From Pseudomonadales bacterium (GTDB taxonomy: Bacteria; Pseudomonadota; Gammaproteobacteria; Pseudomonadales; Azotimanducaceae), in NCBI GenBank assembly GCA_028279305.1, contig JANQOA010000086.1:1-40051 (forward strand): DNA of 40,051 nt. Reading direction: 5' to 3'. Below are positions 7,949 to 16,215 of the stretch, piece after piece. The notes below the pieces were generated by a model, which saw only the letters and a program-made list of their open reading frames with translations, searched no databases and had not been told where the DNA came from. The number at the start of each line of letters is the position of its first letter. The first letter of the stretch is position 1. The translations under genes and the position numbers were made by a program.

Positions 7949-8983
7949 TTATAAACCCTCGCGCAGCACCAGGTTGCGCCCCTCAACCATATTTGCCAGC
8001 TTGTTGTAGGCCACTTCCCGGGACAGGTATTTCATGCCGCAATCCGGCGCCACCACCATGCGTTCAGCGGGCAGCACGGCCAACGCCGCGCGGATGCGTT
8101 CGGCAACCAGTTCCGGCGTTTCGACGGTGGTGTCGCGCAGATCCAGCACCCCTACGTGGATTCGCTTGTTAGGCAGCAGCTGCAGCACATCCATTTTCAG
8201 CCGCGGTTGCGCGCATTCGATGGATACCTCATCAGCGTTACATGCATCCAGCTCTTCGAGGAATGCATAACCTTCAGGTTTGTTCTCCACGTGTTTACCG
8301 TAGCCGAAACAGACGTGTAATACCGTGGGGCCGGCGGCGCCGGCAAGGGCTGCGTCTATCGCAGCCACCGCGTACTCCTGGGCTGCTTCCGGGCGCGCCT
8401 GCACGTAGGGTTCGTCCAGTTGCACGATGTCAACCCCGGCTTCGAACAGCGCGTGCATCTCTTCGTTAACGGCGGCCGCATAAGCCATCGCCAGCTCTGC
8501 TTCGCTGGCGTAGTAGTCGTTTTGCGCCTGCTGGGCCATGGTGAAGGGCCCGGGCAAGGTGATCTTCAACAACTTCCCGGTGTGTTGTTTCAGCCACGGC
8601 ACAAAGGCGGCTTCAACGGCGCGCGCCCGCTTGACGGGGCCGGTCACCCGGGGCACCGGCACCCGTTTGCCGGTGCGGTCAACGGCTTCTCCGGGCTGGT
8701 CCAGGTCGATGCCGTGCAATGCGTTGGCGAACCGGTTTGAGTAGCTTTCCCGGCGGATTTCCCCGTCGGTAACAATATCCACCCCGGCCCGGTGCTGATC
8801 CTGCAGCGCCAGCAGGGTTGCGTCGTCCTGCGCCTGGGCCAGGTCGTCGGCATCCGGTTTCCAGAGTTCATGCAGCAGCACCCGCGGCGGCAGACGTTCG
8901 CCCAGGCGGGTTTTGTCGATCAGCCAGCCGGGCTGGGCGTAGCTGCCCACCAGGCCGGTCGGCAGCATCGGGTATTCAATCAT
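7949..8983 (-). CDS. Stand-alone MetE-like (cobalamin-independent methionine synthase II family) protein
   Basis: This 344-residue protein corresponds to only the C-terminal catalytic barrel of MetE. Zinc ligands can be matched: H223-x-C225 in LHVCFGYGKH, a glutamate in VSIECAQPR (about 256) and C315 in APDCGMKY. The N-terminal MetE domain, which binds polyglutamyl folate, is absent. Such short proteins include methyltransferases using other donors, and the same fold gives epoxyalkane:coenzyme M transferase, so thiol alkyl transfer in catabolism is as likely as methionine synthesis. It is divergent from the second flavin monooxygenase across 181 bases holding an inverted repeat. Nothing else for methionine biosynthesis is in the window. 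Confidence 0.85.
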   Translation of the reverse strand: MIEYPMLPTGLVGSYAQPGWLIDKTRLGERLPPRVLLHELWKPDADDLAQAQDDATLLALQDQHRAGVDIVTDGEIRRESYSNRFANALHGIDLDQPGEAVDRTGKRVPVPRVTGPVKRARAVEAAFVPWLKQHTGKLLKITLPGPFTMAQQAQNDYYASEAELAMAYAAAVNEEMHALFEAGVDIVQLDEPYVQARPEAAQEYAVAAIDAALAGAAGPTVLHVCFGYGKHVENKPEGYAFLEELDACNADEVSIECAQPRLKMDVLQLLPNKRIHVGVLDLRDTTVETPELVAERIRAALAVLPAERMVVAPDCGMKYLSREVAYNKLANMVEGRNLVLREGL

Positions 8984-9093
8984 CTGTTGCTCCCGGTTGA
9001 TGGCACAGGTGGGCGTAAGTTTGCGCCGGTACCTTGCGCGGTTGCCAGGTAAGGATCACTTTTCCCATGGGATACATGTAAAAAATACTTAGA

Positions 9094-9111
9094 GATCAAA
9101 GTATATTGATC
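9094..9111. promoter_or_regulatory. Inverted repeat between MetE-like and monooxygenase genes
   Basis: GATCAA-AGTATA-TTGATC is a perfect 6-bp inverted repeat in the divergent region 8984-9164, 54 bases before the ATG at 9165. It uses the same TCAA/TTGA half-sites as the operators at 2250-2285, 2908 and 6784, but with a 6-bp spacer, so it may bind a related regulator. Confidence 0.5.
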
Positions 9112-9164
9112 CTGGCTGCAGGGCAAGTAGAATTAGCGTTATCTTTCGGGGTAGGAAGCGCGCT

Positions 9165-10328
9165 ATGAGTGAACGGGAACTCATCGAGTCTCTGCAGAGC
9201 CTGGTGCCGATGCTGCGGGAAAATGCGGCGCTGGCGGAGCAGCAGCGTAAGCCTGTGGACGCGGTGATGCAGGCCATCGAAGACACCGGCGCTTACAAGT
9301 GGTTTGTGCCGCGCAAGTACGGCGGTTATGAATATTCGCTGACAGGGTTCATGGAAGTGGGGGTGGCGCTGGGTGAGGGGTGTGCGTCCCATGCCTGGGT
9401 GACTACTTTCTGCATGGAACACAACTGGCTGTTGTCTTTGTACGACCAGGCGGCGCAGGACGACCTGTTCGGCAGCCACCCCTACATCATTGCCCCGGGC
9501 AGCCTTGCCCCCAACGGTAAAGCCATTCCCGTGGAAGGCGGTTACCGGGTGACGGGGCGCTGGCAGTGGGGCACCGGCGTGATGCACGCCGGCTGGGTCA
9601 TGGTTGGGGTACTGACGCCTGTGGAAGGCGAAGACGCACCCATGCTGGGGATGTATGTGGTGCCCATCGATGAAGCTGAAGTCATAGATACCTGGTATGT
9701 GGAGGGGATGGTCGGCACCGGCAGCAATGACATTGCGTTGGACGACGTGTTTGTCCCCGGCCACCGCCTGGTGAATCTTGCCACCGTGCGCGACGGGACC
9801 AGCCCCGGCGCCCGGCTGCATGACTCGTATATCTACAAGATGCCCATGCTGCCGGTGCTGGGTTTGACCGCCACCGCGCCTTTGGTGGGTGCGGCGAAAA
9901 ATGCCGTAGCGCTGTTTGAGGAACGTATGCAGGGCCGTACCGTTTACGGCACGACGTCCAAACAGGCGGAACGCGCCATGGCGCAGTCGCGCCTGGCCAT
10001 GGCCAAGGTGGAGATTGATTCCATTCACCGGCAGCTGTTTGCCATAGCCGCGGAAGTTGAAGAATTCGGCCGCCGCGGGGAACCTTGCGGTCAACTGGAC
10101 CGTGCGCGCCTGCGGGTGGAGATCGGCCAGACGGTGCGCCGCTCGCGCAATGTGGTGCGCGATGTGGTGGAAGCCTGCGGCGCCAGCGCCCACTTTCTCG
10201 ACAACCCGCTGCAGCGGGCCCTGCGCGATCTGAATACGGCTTCATGCCATACCGTCTTTGACCTGGATTTGAGTTCGGAAATTTACGGCCGCCTGCTGGT
10301 GGGGCTGGAGGCAAATGCACCGATTTAG
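9165..10328 (+). CDS. Acyl-CoA dehydrogenase-fold flavin monooxygenase (paralog of 1023-2195)
   Basis: This 387-residue protein can be aligned without large gaps to 1023-2195. Shared segments include RKPVDxVxxAxExTG, WVTTFxMEHNW, GRWxWGTGVMHAxW, GTGSNDxxxxDxFxP and SCHTVFDxD. It is therefore a second class D two-component hydroxylase rather than a dehydrogenase. The GLEANAPI end parallels GMEPASPV in the paralog. A flavin reductase partner is missing here too. It is followed after 26 bases by a CMD-family gene, so the two form an operon. Its promoter region contains the repeat at 9094-9111. Two hydroxylases with the same fold in one cluster suggest successive or alternative substrates. Confidence 0.87.
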   Translation: MSERELIESLQSLVPMLRENAALAEQQRKPVDAVMQAIEDTGAYKWFVPRKYGGYEYSLTGFMEVGVALGEGCASHAWVTTFCMEHNWLLSLYDQAAQDDLFGSHPYIIAPGSLAPNGKAIPVEGGYRVTGRWQWGTGVMHAGWVMVGVLTPVEGEDAPMLGMYVVPIDEAEVIDTWYVEGMVGTGSNDIALDDVFVPGHRLVNLATVRDGTSPGARLHDSYIYKMPMLPVLGLTATAPLVGAAKNAVALFEERMQGRTVYGTTSKQAERAMAQSRLAMAKVEIDSIHRQLFAIAAEVEEFGRRGEPCGQLDRARLRVEIGQTVRRSRNVVRDVVEACGASAHFLDNPLQRALRDLNTASCHTVFDLDLSSEIYGRLLVGLEANAPI

Positions 10329-10354
10329 GCAGCAAACCATTTGAGGAGAAGACT

Positions 10355-11014
10355 GTGCCGCGACTGAAACAGATTGCCAGAAAAGATGCTGGCGAAAACG
10401 TTCTGAAATATTATGAAGCTTTGTTCGGCGACCGGGACCCGGTGGCGCAGCCGGGCACAGCCACCGGCACGCCGGGTAACTGGTGGACGGTGTTTGCCAA
10501 TGTGCCGTATGTATTTGACCATGCTACCAGCCACTTCGGCATGTTCGGCATGTTTGCTGCGGAGAGTGTCAGCCGCATGGATCCGGCGATCAGGGAGCTT
10601 GCCATCATCCGCGCCGGATACACTCAGGCCAGCCAGTTCGTATTTTCCCAGCACTGTAAGGCGGCGCGGCGGAACGGCCTGGCTGAAGACAAGATTGAGG
10701 CCATTGCCCAGTGGCAGGTGGCGGACGTCTACGATGCCAGGGAGCGCGCTGTGCTGGCCTGGACCGACGCGCTGATTCTGCAGGGCGGGCGGGCTTCGGA
10801 TGAGTTGTTTGACGCCCTGCACCGGCATCTGTCCGACGAAGACATCCTTGAGCTGACCTATCACGTCATGGGCTACAACCTGCACGCGGTCTGCTGCAAG
10901 GCGCTGCGGCTGGAGTTTGATGATGTGGACGAACGCATTGTTGAAGTGCCGGCACCGGGGGAAGGAGAGCCGGTGGACTGGGCTGGATCTGCCTGGAACC
11001 GGGATAAGGACTGA
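10355..11014 (+). CDS. Carboxymuconolactone decarboxylase (CMD/AhpD-like) family protein
   Basis: This 219-residue all-helical protein has the CMD core around residues 75-150: ELAIIRAGYTQ, then SQFVFSQHCKAARRNGL. A single cysteine sits next to a histidine (QHC), unlike the CxxC of AhpD peroxidase partners. The start is GTG 10355, supported by GAGGAG at 10343-10348. It is translated from the transcript of the flavin monooxygenase upstream. Proteins of this kind commonly accompany catabolic operons, but their reaction is mostly undefined, so decarboxylation is not asserted. A second CMD-like protein is at 17099-17629. Confidence 0.83.
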   Translation: MPRLKQIARKDAGENVLKYYEALFGDRDPVAQPGTATGTPGNWWTVFANVPYVFDHATSHFGMFGMFAAESVSRMDPAIRELAIIRAGYTQASQFVFSQHCKAARRNGLAEDKIEAIAQWQVADVYDARERAVLAWTDALILQGGRASDELFDALHRHLSDEDILELTYHVMGYNLHAVCCKALRLEFDDVDERIVEVPAPGEGEPVDWAGSAWNRDKD

Positions 11015-11058
11015 GCACTCCGGCGGCTGCAGCCCTGAGTTTTGCGCTTGTCCGCGTT

Positions 11059-11080
11059 TTGTATAAAATGCAAATTTGTA
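11059..11080. promoter_or_regulatory. TetR-type operator upstream of the TetR gene
   Basis: TTGTAT-AAA-ATGCAA (11059-11073, one mismatch from a perfect repeat) is followed at once by a third half-site-like TTTGTA (11075-11080). The same element, perfect, occurs at 17053-17067. It lies 31-45 bases before the TetR ATG at 11104 and contains TATAAAAT, a possible -10, so autorepression is likely. Confidence 0.6.
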
Positions 11081-11103
11081 AAGCGGATAAGCACTAGCCG
11101 GGT

Positions 11104-11721
11104 ATGCCTGAACACACGCAAACCTCTGACCGGATGACCAGAATCGGCCGCGCTCTGTACCGCTGCATACGCGAGCAGGGTTACGCCAGTACCAAGCTGC
11201 AGGATATAGCGAAGCAGGCGCAGATGAGCCCCAGCCACGTGCGCTATTACTTTACCGGCAAGCAGGCGATTCTCGAGTGGTATTTCGAACAAACCAGCGA
11301 GCGCTACCAGGCGGGAATGAAACAATTGGTTGCCGCGGCGCCGGCGGACCCGGTCGAGGCGTTGGCGGAAGCCTTTTTCCCCGAGAGCCGCAAGCGCAGG
11401 GCCAATCTGGGGGTGTTCATCGAACTCAGAACCCTGGCCCTGCACCACCCGGCGCTGCTCGGGCAGCTGAAGAGCCATGACAGAATTCAGATTGGATCCA
11501 TAGCTGAAGTGCTGGCCCCGGTGACCGGGGCCACGGACCCGGTTGCGGCGGCTGAGATTGCCTATTCGCTGGCCCAGGGTCTTTATATGGGAGAAACACT
11601 GCAGCGTTTTGAAACCGCGGCGGCGCGAGAGTACTTTGCCGCCACCCTGGGCGCGGTTTTGGACAATCAATCCATACCCAAACCGGCAGGGCGGCACTTG
11701 CGGGCTGTAACCGAACAGTAG
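11104..11721 (+). CDS. TetR family transcriptional regulator
   Basis: This 205-residue protein has an N-terminal TetR helix-turn-helix at about residues 12-60. The sequence runs GYASTKLQDIAKQAQMSPSH and then the family hallmark VRYYFTGKQAIL. The C-terminal ligand domain is all-helical and does not identify the ligand. The operator-like repeat in front of it recurs in the divergent promoter at 17033-17067. The regulator therefore probably controls itself and both arms of the catabolic cluster. It is 42 bases upstream of the SDR gene at 11764 and may be co-transcribed with it. Confidence 0.9.
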   Translation: MPEHTQTSDRMTRIGRALYRCIREQGYASTKLQDIAKQAQMSPSHVRYYFTGKQAILEWYFEQTSERYQAGMKQLVAAAPADPVEALAEAFFPESRKRRANLGVFIELRTLALHHPALLGQLKSHDRIQIGSIAEVLAPVTGATDPVAAAEIAYSLAQGLYMGETLQRFETAAAREYFAATLGAVLDNQSIPKPAGRHLRAVTEQ

Positions 11722-11763
11722 AAGCGGCAAACGGCCGCGGCAAGAAAACAGGAAGGTACCACC

Positions 11764-12666
11764 ATGTATGCTGAATCAGATGTTCCGCAGCAGTCCGGCC
11801 GAACCGTGCTGGTAACCGGGGCAAACACCGGCATCGGCTTAGAAGCGGCGCGGGTCATGGCCCAGCGCGGCGCCCGGGTGTTGCTGGGATGCCGGGATCA
11901 GGCCAAGGCGGACGCAGCCATGCAAACCATCCGCCGCCATGCACCGGAAGCCGACCTGAAGTGGATTGGTCTGGACCTGGCCAGTCTGGCCTCGGTCAAA
12001 GCGGCTGCCCGGGAAGTGGCGGCGGAATCACGCCTGGATCTGCTGATCAACAACGCGGGGGTGATGATACCTCCGAAAACCCTGACTGCAGACGGTTTTG
12101 AACTGCAGTTCGGGGTTAATCATCTGGGCCACTTTGCCCTGACCTGTCAGTTGCTGCCGCTGATGATTAACCAGCCCGGCGCGCGTATTGTGAATGTGTC
12201 GAGTCTGGCGCATCGCAACGGCCGCATCATTTATACAGACATTAATGCCGAGAGGCGCTACAGCCGCATGGAACGTTACGCCATGAGTAAGTTCGCCAAC
12301 ATCCTGTTTACCTATGAACTGCAGCGCAAACTGGAAGCGGCGGGCGCATCCGCCATTTCCGTGGCGTGCCACCCTGGCGGCTCCAATACGGAACTGGGCC
12401 GCCACTTTCCGGCGTTCCTGCAGGTGATATTCCTGCCCCTGCAGCTGGTCATGAATTCTGCTGCGGAGGGTGCACTGCCGACCCTGATGGCTGCTACTGA
12501 AAACGGAGTGCAGGGCGGTGATTACTATGGTCCGGCCGGGCTGGGTGAGTTTGCCCGCTCGGCGCGCAAGGTGGATACCGTCCCCAGCGCGAAAAGTGAA
12601 AGTGATGCTGCACGCCTGTGGGCCTTGTCGTTAGAAATGACCGGGCTTGGGGATCCGTTTGCCTGA
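11764..12666 (+). CDS. SDR family oxidoreductase (retinol dehydrogenase-like)
   Basis: This is a 300-residue short-chain dehydrogenase. The NAD(P)-binding TGANTGIG is at residues 18-25, NNAG at 96-99, the catalytic serine at about S146 (VNVSSL), and the catalytic pair Y172/K176 in YAMSK. The insert between the serine and the tyrosine and the overall length match the retinol dehydrogenase/WW-oxidoreductase-like branch, which often oxidises lipophilic alcohols. The start at ATG 11764 follows AGGAAGG. It sits 42 bases after TetR and converges on the iron-type alcohol dehydrogenase. A role in oxidising a hydroxyl to the ketone used by the Baeyer-Villiger enzyme is inference. Confidence 0.9.
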   Translation: MYAESDVPQQSGRTVLVTGANTGIGLEAARVMAQRGARVLLGCRDQAKADAAMQTIRRHAPEADLKWIGLDLASLASVKAAAREVAAESRLDLLINNAGVMIPPKTLTADGFELQFGVNHLGHFALTCQLLPLMINQPGARIVNVSSLAHRNGRIIYTDINAERRYSRMERYAMSKFANILFTYELQRKLEAAGASAISVACHPGGSNTELGRHFPAFLQVIFLPLQLVMNSAAEGALPTLMAATENGVQGGDYYGPAGLGEFARSARKVDTVPSAKSESDAARLWALSLEMTGLGDPFA

Positions 12667-12680
12667 TCGGGCGGCCCGGT

Positions 12681-13826
12681 TTACCACACCGACTCCAGAA
12701 GCTGGCGCACGCTTTCCTCGCCCCTGGGTAAATCTTCGGTCAGACGCAGTTTTACCGCGGCCGCGCCGCTGGCTTGAATAGCTGCTTCCAGGGCTTGCCG
12801 CTGCCCGCCGGCTTCGGCTATGCGGGTCGGCAGCCCAAGCCCGCGGATGGTTTGCTCCAGCCGGTCCGCAGCCGCGGCGGCTATTTCCGCATCGCTGCCG
12901 CTGCTCGTGTCCAGACCCATGGCGCGGGCGATCCGAACCTGGGCGTTGAGGGTTTTTGGCGCCAGGTAGCGCATTACTCCGGGTAGCAGCACACATGAGG
13001 TGATGCCGTGGGGTATATGCATGGCAGCGCCGATCTGATGGCCGAGGAAGTGGCTGAGCCGCATGCCCGCGCCGCCTACCCCGGCAATCGACATCCACGC
13101 CGCCTGCTGGCAGGCTCCCCGGTGCTGCAGACTTGGACCGCTGACGGAAAGGGGTAAATGATGGAAAAGAACGCGGATGGCTTCGAGAGCCAGGGCGTCA
13201 ACATAGGGATGCGGGGTCAGCGACCATACCGCTTCCATGGCGTGATCCAGTGCCTTGAACCCTGAGCCCAGCCACAATTCATCAGGGGTGGCGAGGGTAA
13301 ACCCGGGATCCAGAAACACTGCTGCCGGTGAAGCACGAAGGTCAAGCACCAGCTGTTTGCTCTGCTTGTCAGCCGGCGTATAGCCGGCGCCTGCCGTGAA
13401 CTCCCCGGCAGACAACGTGGTGGGCACTGCAATCTGCGGCACCAGTGTGTCGTTGGGGTCCGGGCGCAGACGGCTGAGCGCTACCTTGACGGTGTCGAAT
13501 ACGCTGCTGCCGCCCACCGACACCACCACGTCGGCCTGATGGTCAGCCACCGCCTGCATTACGTCGAGAATATCCTGCTCCGGCGAATGCTGGCGGCAGC
13601 CTGCAAACACCTCCACCGGCCGGTCTGCCGCCAGCGAGGACAGCGTGTCGATGAATCCGGTATTCGAAACAATACTGTTGGAGGTGGCAAGCAGGACCCG
13701 TGTCGCCTGCTTGCGGTTTAGAAAAGCCGGCAGGTTGTTTATACATTGAGTGCCGGAATAAACCCGTTCGGGTGCCACCGTGTGGAAAACCCGCGGTGTT
13801 TCATAGTTGGTGTCCGAGTCTGCCAT
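12681..13826 (-). CDS. Iron-containing alcohol dehydrogenase / maleylacetate reductase-like
   Basis: This 381-residue protein belongs to the group III (iron-containing) alcohol dehydrogenase superfamily. The nucleotide-binding GGSSVFDTVK is at 105-114, KALDHAMEA around 191-199, and the histidine-rich segment SHFLGHQIGAAMHIPHG around 258-274 supplies metal ligands. The sequence is closer in style to maleylacetate reductases and related enzymes than to butanol dehydrogenases. Its ATG shares one base with the stop of the AMP ligase upstream (TGATG), so it is translationally coupled and last in the SDR/NTF2/ligase/ADH operon. It probably handles an alcohol, aldehyde or oxo-acid step of that pathway. 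Confidence 0.87.
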   Translation of the reverse strand: MADSDTNYETPRVFHTVAPERVYSGTQCINNLPAFLNRKQATRVLLATSNSIVSNTGFIDTLSSLAADRPVEVFAGCRQHSPEQDILDVMQAVADHQADVVVSVGGSSVFDTVKVALSRLRPDPNDTLVPQIAVPTTLSAGEFTAGAGYTPADKQSKQLVLDLRASPAAVFLDPGFTLATPDELWLGSGFKALDHAMEAVWSLTPHPYVDALALEAIRVLFHHLPLSVSGPSLQHRGACQQAAWMSIAGVGGAGMRLSHFLGHQIGAAMHIPHGITSCVLLPGVMRYLAPKTLNAQVRIARAMGLDTSSGSDAEIAAAAADRLEQTIRGLGLPTRIAEAGGQRQALEAAIQASGAAAVKLRLTEDLPRGEESVRQLLESVW

Positions 13827-15385
13827 CAGCCGGCGGTGTCTCCATTCACGTACTCAGCCTTAAGCAGGCGTTTATAAAGCTTGCCATTTTCCTTGCGCGG
13901 CAGCTCGGTGCGGAAGTCTATGCTGCGCGGACATTTGATCGGCGACAGTACTTCCTTGCAGTAAGTGATCAGGTCGCTTTCCGTCTGTCCGGTCTCCTGC
14001 ACGCCGTCCGCCAGCTGAACCACCGCTTTTACCTCCTCGCCGAAATCTGCGTTCGGAATGCCAAACACAGCGGCGTCAGCCACCAGGGGATGGGTGATCA
14101 GACGGTTCTCGGATTCCTGCGGGTAGATGTTGACGCCGCCGGAAATAATCATGTTGGCTTTTCGGTCGGTCAGGTAGATATAACCGTCGTCGTCAATGTG
14201 GCCGATGTCGCCCAGGGTCATCCAGCCCTGGGGTGAGCTCACCGACGCCGTTTTTTCCGCATCATTGTGGTACTCAAAAGCCGCCGCGTGTTCAAAGTAG
14301 ATGACACCGGTTTCCCCGGGTGCCAGCTCCTGCCAGTTGTCTTCGTCCAGAACATGCGCGCTGCCTGAAATCGACTTGCCGATGGAACCCGGGTGCTGCA
14401 GCCACTCGTTGGAACGGATCATGGCGCCGCCAATACCTTCGGTGCCGCCGTAGTACTCCAGCACCACAGGTCCCAGCCATTCGATCAACTGCTTCTTCAC
14501 CTCAACCGGGCAGGGTGCGGCGGTGTGCAGAACAAGCTCCACGGACGAGACATCAAACGCAGTGCGCACTTCGTCAGGCAGTTTCAAAAGCCTGACAAAG
14601 TGGGTCGGCACACAGTTCAACTGTTTGACGCCGTAACGCTGAATCAGGCTCAGTAACTCAGCGGCGTCAAACTTGTCGATCACAATGCCGGTACCGCCGA
14701 AACGATGGGTGTACATGGAGTTGTGCAGCGGTGAGGCGTGGTACAGGGGGCCCGGTGAAAGCGTCACCGCCTCGGTGTTGTAACCTTCCGCCAGGAACAT
14801 CATGGCGATGGCATCCACTTCGTGTATGGGACCTTCCGGCAGGGGCTTTTTGACGCCCTTCGGGTGACCGGTTGTACCCGACGTGTACATCATGTCCTGT
14901 CCCGCGCATTCATCTGCGATAGGCGATGCCGGGTGAGTATCACGCGCTGCTTCGTAAGAGAGGAAGCCGGGGATTGCCCCGCCCAACGATAAACAATTCA
15001 CTGTCCCGGGTAAGGCGCCGGCCACCTCTGCTGCGGTTTCGCTGAACCGCGATGAAGCGATAAACATTTTGGCGCCCGCATCGTTGATGATGTAGAGAAT
15101 CTCGGCGGCTGTGAGGTGCCAGCTGACGGGAATGTAGTAGAGCCCGGAGCGCTGGGCACCCCAGGCCAGTTCAAAAAACCGCGCATGGTTCTCGGCAAAG
15201 ATAACCAGCGCGTCACCGCGGCTTAAGCCGGCGCCGCGGAACAGATGCGCGGCCTGGTTCGAACGTTCGTCGAGCTGCCGGTAAGAAACGCTTTCACCGG
15301 TGTCGGCCATGATGTAAGCCGGCTTGTCCGGTGTCGACCGGGCGTGGAAAGATGGATGATGGCCGGTCATTTCTGGCATGTTCAA
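13826..15385 (-). CDS. AMP-dependent acyl-CoA synthetase/ligase
   Basis: This 519-residue ANL-superfamily enzyme has the P-loop MMYTSGTTGHPKG at about 165-177, then YYGGTEG, the hinge GDIGHIDDDGYIYLTDR, and the C-terminal lysine motif PRKENGKLYKRLL. It would activate a carboxylic acid to acyl-AMP and then the CoA thioester. The ATG overlaps the stop of the double-NTF2 gene by 4 bases, and its stop overlaps the next ATG by 1, so it is tightly coupled inside a four-gene operon. A second ligase with a different N-terminus is at 20400-22094. Substrate class cannot be set from sequence. Confidence 0.9.
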   Translation of the reverse strand: MNMPEMTGHHPSFHARSTPDKPAYIMADTGESVSYRQLDERSNQAAHLFRGAGLSRGDALVIFAENHARFFELAWGAQRSGLYYIPVSWHLTAAEILYIINDAGAKMFIASSRFSETAAEVAGALPGTVNCLSLGGAIPGFLSYEAARDTHPASPIADECAGQDMMYTSGTTGHPKGVKKPLPEGPIHEVDAIAMMFLAEGYNTEAVTLSPGPLYHASPLHNSMYTHRFGGTGIVIDKFDAAELLSLIQRYGVKQLNCVPTHFVRLLKLPDEVRTAFDVSSVELVLHTAAPCPVEVKKQLIEWLGPVVLEYYGGTEGIGGAMIRSNEWLQHPGSIGKSISGSAHVLDEDNWQELAPGETGVIYFEHAAAFEYHNDAEKTASVSSPQGWMTLGDIGHIDDDGYIYLTDRKANMIISGGVNIYPQESENRLITHPLVADAAVFGIPNADFGEEVKAVVQLADGVQETGQTESDLITYCKEVLSPIKCPRSIDFRTELPRKENGKLYKRLLKAEYVNGDTAG

Positions 15386-16209
15386 ATCTCCTGGTTAATT
15401 TTTTCGATCTTCATGAAGGTGGCGCCGGTTTCGGTCAGCGTCCAACGTACCGGTGTGCGCCGCTCGATACGCTCCCCGGCGTGGGTTTCCGCCAGCCATT
15501 CGAAAGTGGCTGTTGCTTCGCAGCGGCCCGCGTCCAGGGGCGTGAGCTGGAACGACAGGAGCCGGTTATGGCGCACCCAGCGGAACGCTGACGGGCCTGC
15601 CGCCAGCCAGGCGGCAAGCCCCTCGATACCGCGGATGGGTGCGTCCGCAGCCATCAACCCGTAAAACGCGGCGTCCTTTGTGATCAGCTGCTCCAGGCCG
15701 TGTGCCGTACCGTCAAGCCGGTCGACATGGGTTTGAAACTCGACAACAGTAGCTTTGGCCCGGTTGATGGTTGGATGCGGTGAAAATCCCCCGGCGCCGG
15801 ACTTTGTTCCGGCCGGCATGCTGATGTGCTCAAAGACGGGTAGGCCGGAATCTGTTTTCCGCAAGGTGTGCCGGTGTCGGGTGTGGCGGCTGCGCACGCC
15901 GCCGGCGGGGTTCTGTATCTGGTGAATAAGTTCCGCCTGGACGGTAAAACAACCGGCGCCTGTTTCATGCATCTCCAGGCTGACAGGGTGATGTGTCACT
16001 ACAGACGTGCGCGGCAATCCCTCAACCGCGGCGATAACCTCAGCGCTGCCGCGGTGCGTCCGGCCGTTCCACTCAACCACCACATCGGGGTGCAGCAGAT
16101 TACGGAATCTTGGTTTCAGGGAGGTACCGGCGGGTGCTTCCAGTACGTCCCACCAGCGGTGCAGCAGGGCGGTTGCGGCGTTCAGGTCGGTACCGGTAAC
16201 TGCCCACAT
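15382..16209 (-). CDS. Double NTF2-like (SnoaL-like) domain protein
   Basis: This 275-residue protein appears to hold two NTF2-fold domains in tandem. The first covers about residues 8-125 and opens ATALLHRWWDVLEAP, with FRNLLHPDVVVEWNGRTHRGSAEV. The second covers about 150-270, with HGLEQLITKDAAFYGLMAADAPIRGIEGLAAWL and a closing strand R-W-T-L. SnoaL/NTF2-like proteins act as cyclases, isomerases, dehydratases or simply ligand binders. It lies 6 bases after the SDR and overlaps the AMP ligase by 4 bases. A protein of the same two-domain size is encoded at 19580-20389 in the opposite arm. The domain call rests on pattern, not on a search. Confidence 0.7.
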   Translation of the reverse strand: MWAVTGTDLNAATALLHRWWDVLEAPAGTSLKPRFRNLLHPDVVVEWNGRTHRGSAEVIAAVEGLPRTSVVTHHPVSLEMHETGAGCFTVQAELIHQIQNPAGGVRSRHTRHRHTLRKTDSGLPVFEHISMPAGTKSGAGGFSPHPTINRAKATVVEFQTHVDRLDGTAHGLEQLITKDAAFYGLMAADAPIRGIEGLAAWLAAGPSAFRWVRHNRLLSFQLTPLDAGRCEATATFEWLAETHAGERIERRTPVRWTLTETGATFMKIEKINQEI

Positions 16210-16215
16210 GGCGGG

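Noticed and set aside
9096..10193. Long minus-strand frame of 365 codons opposite the second monooxygenase
   Set aside because: It is His/Arg/Gly-rich with no family pattern and no ribosome site; it is the antisense shadow of a well-supported gene.
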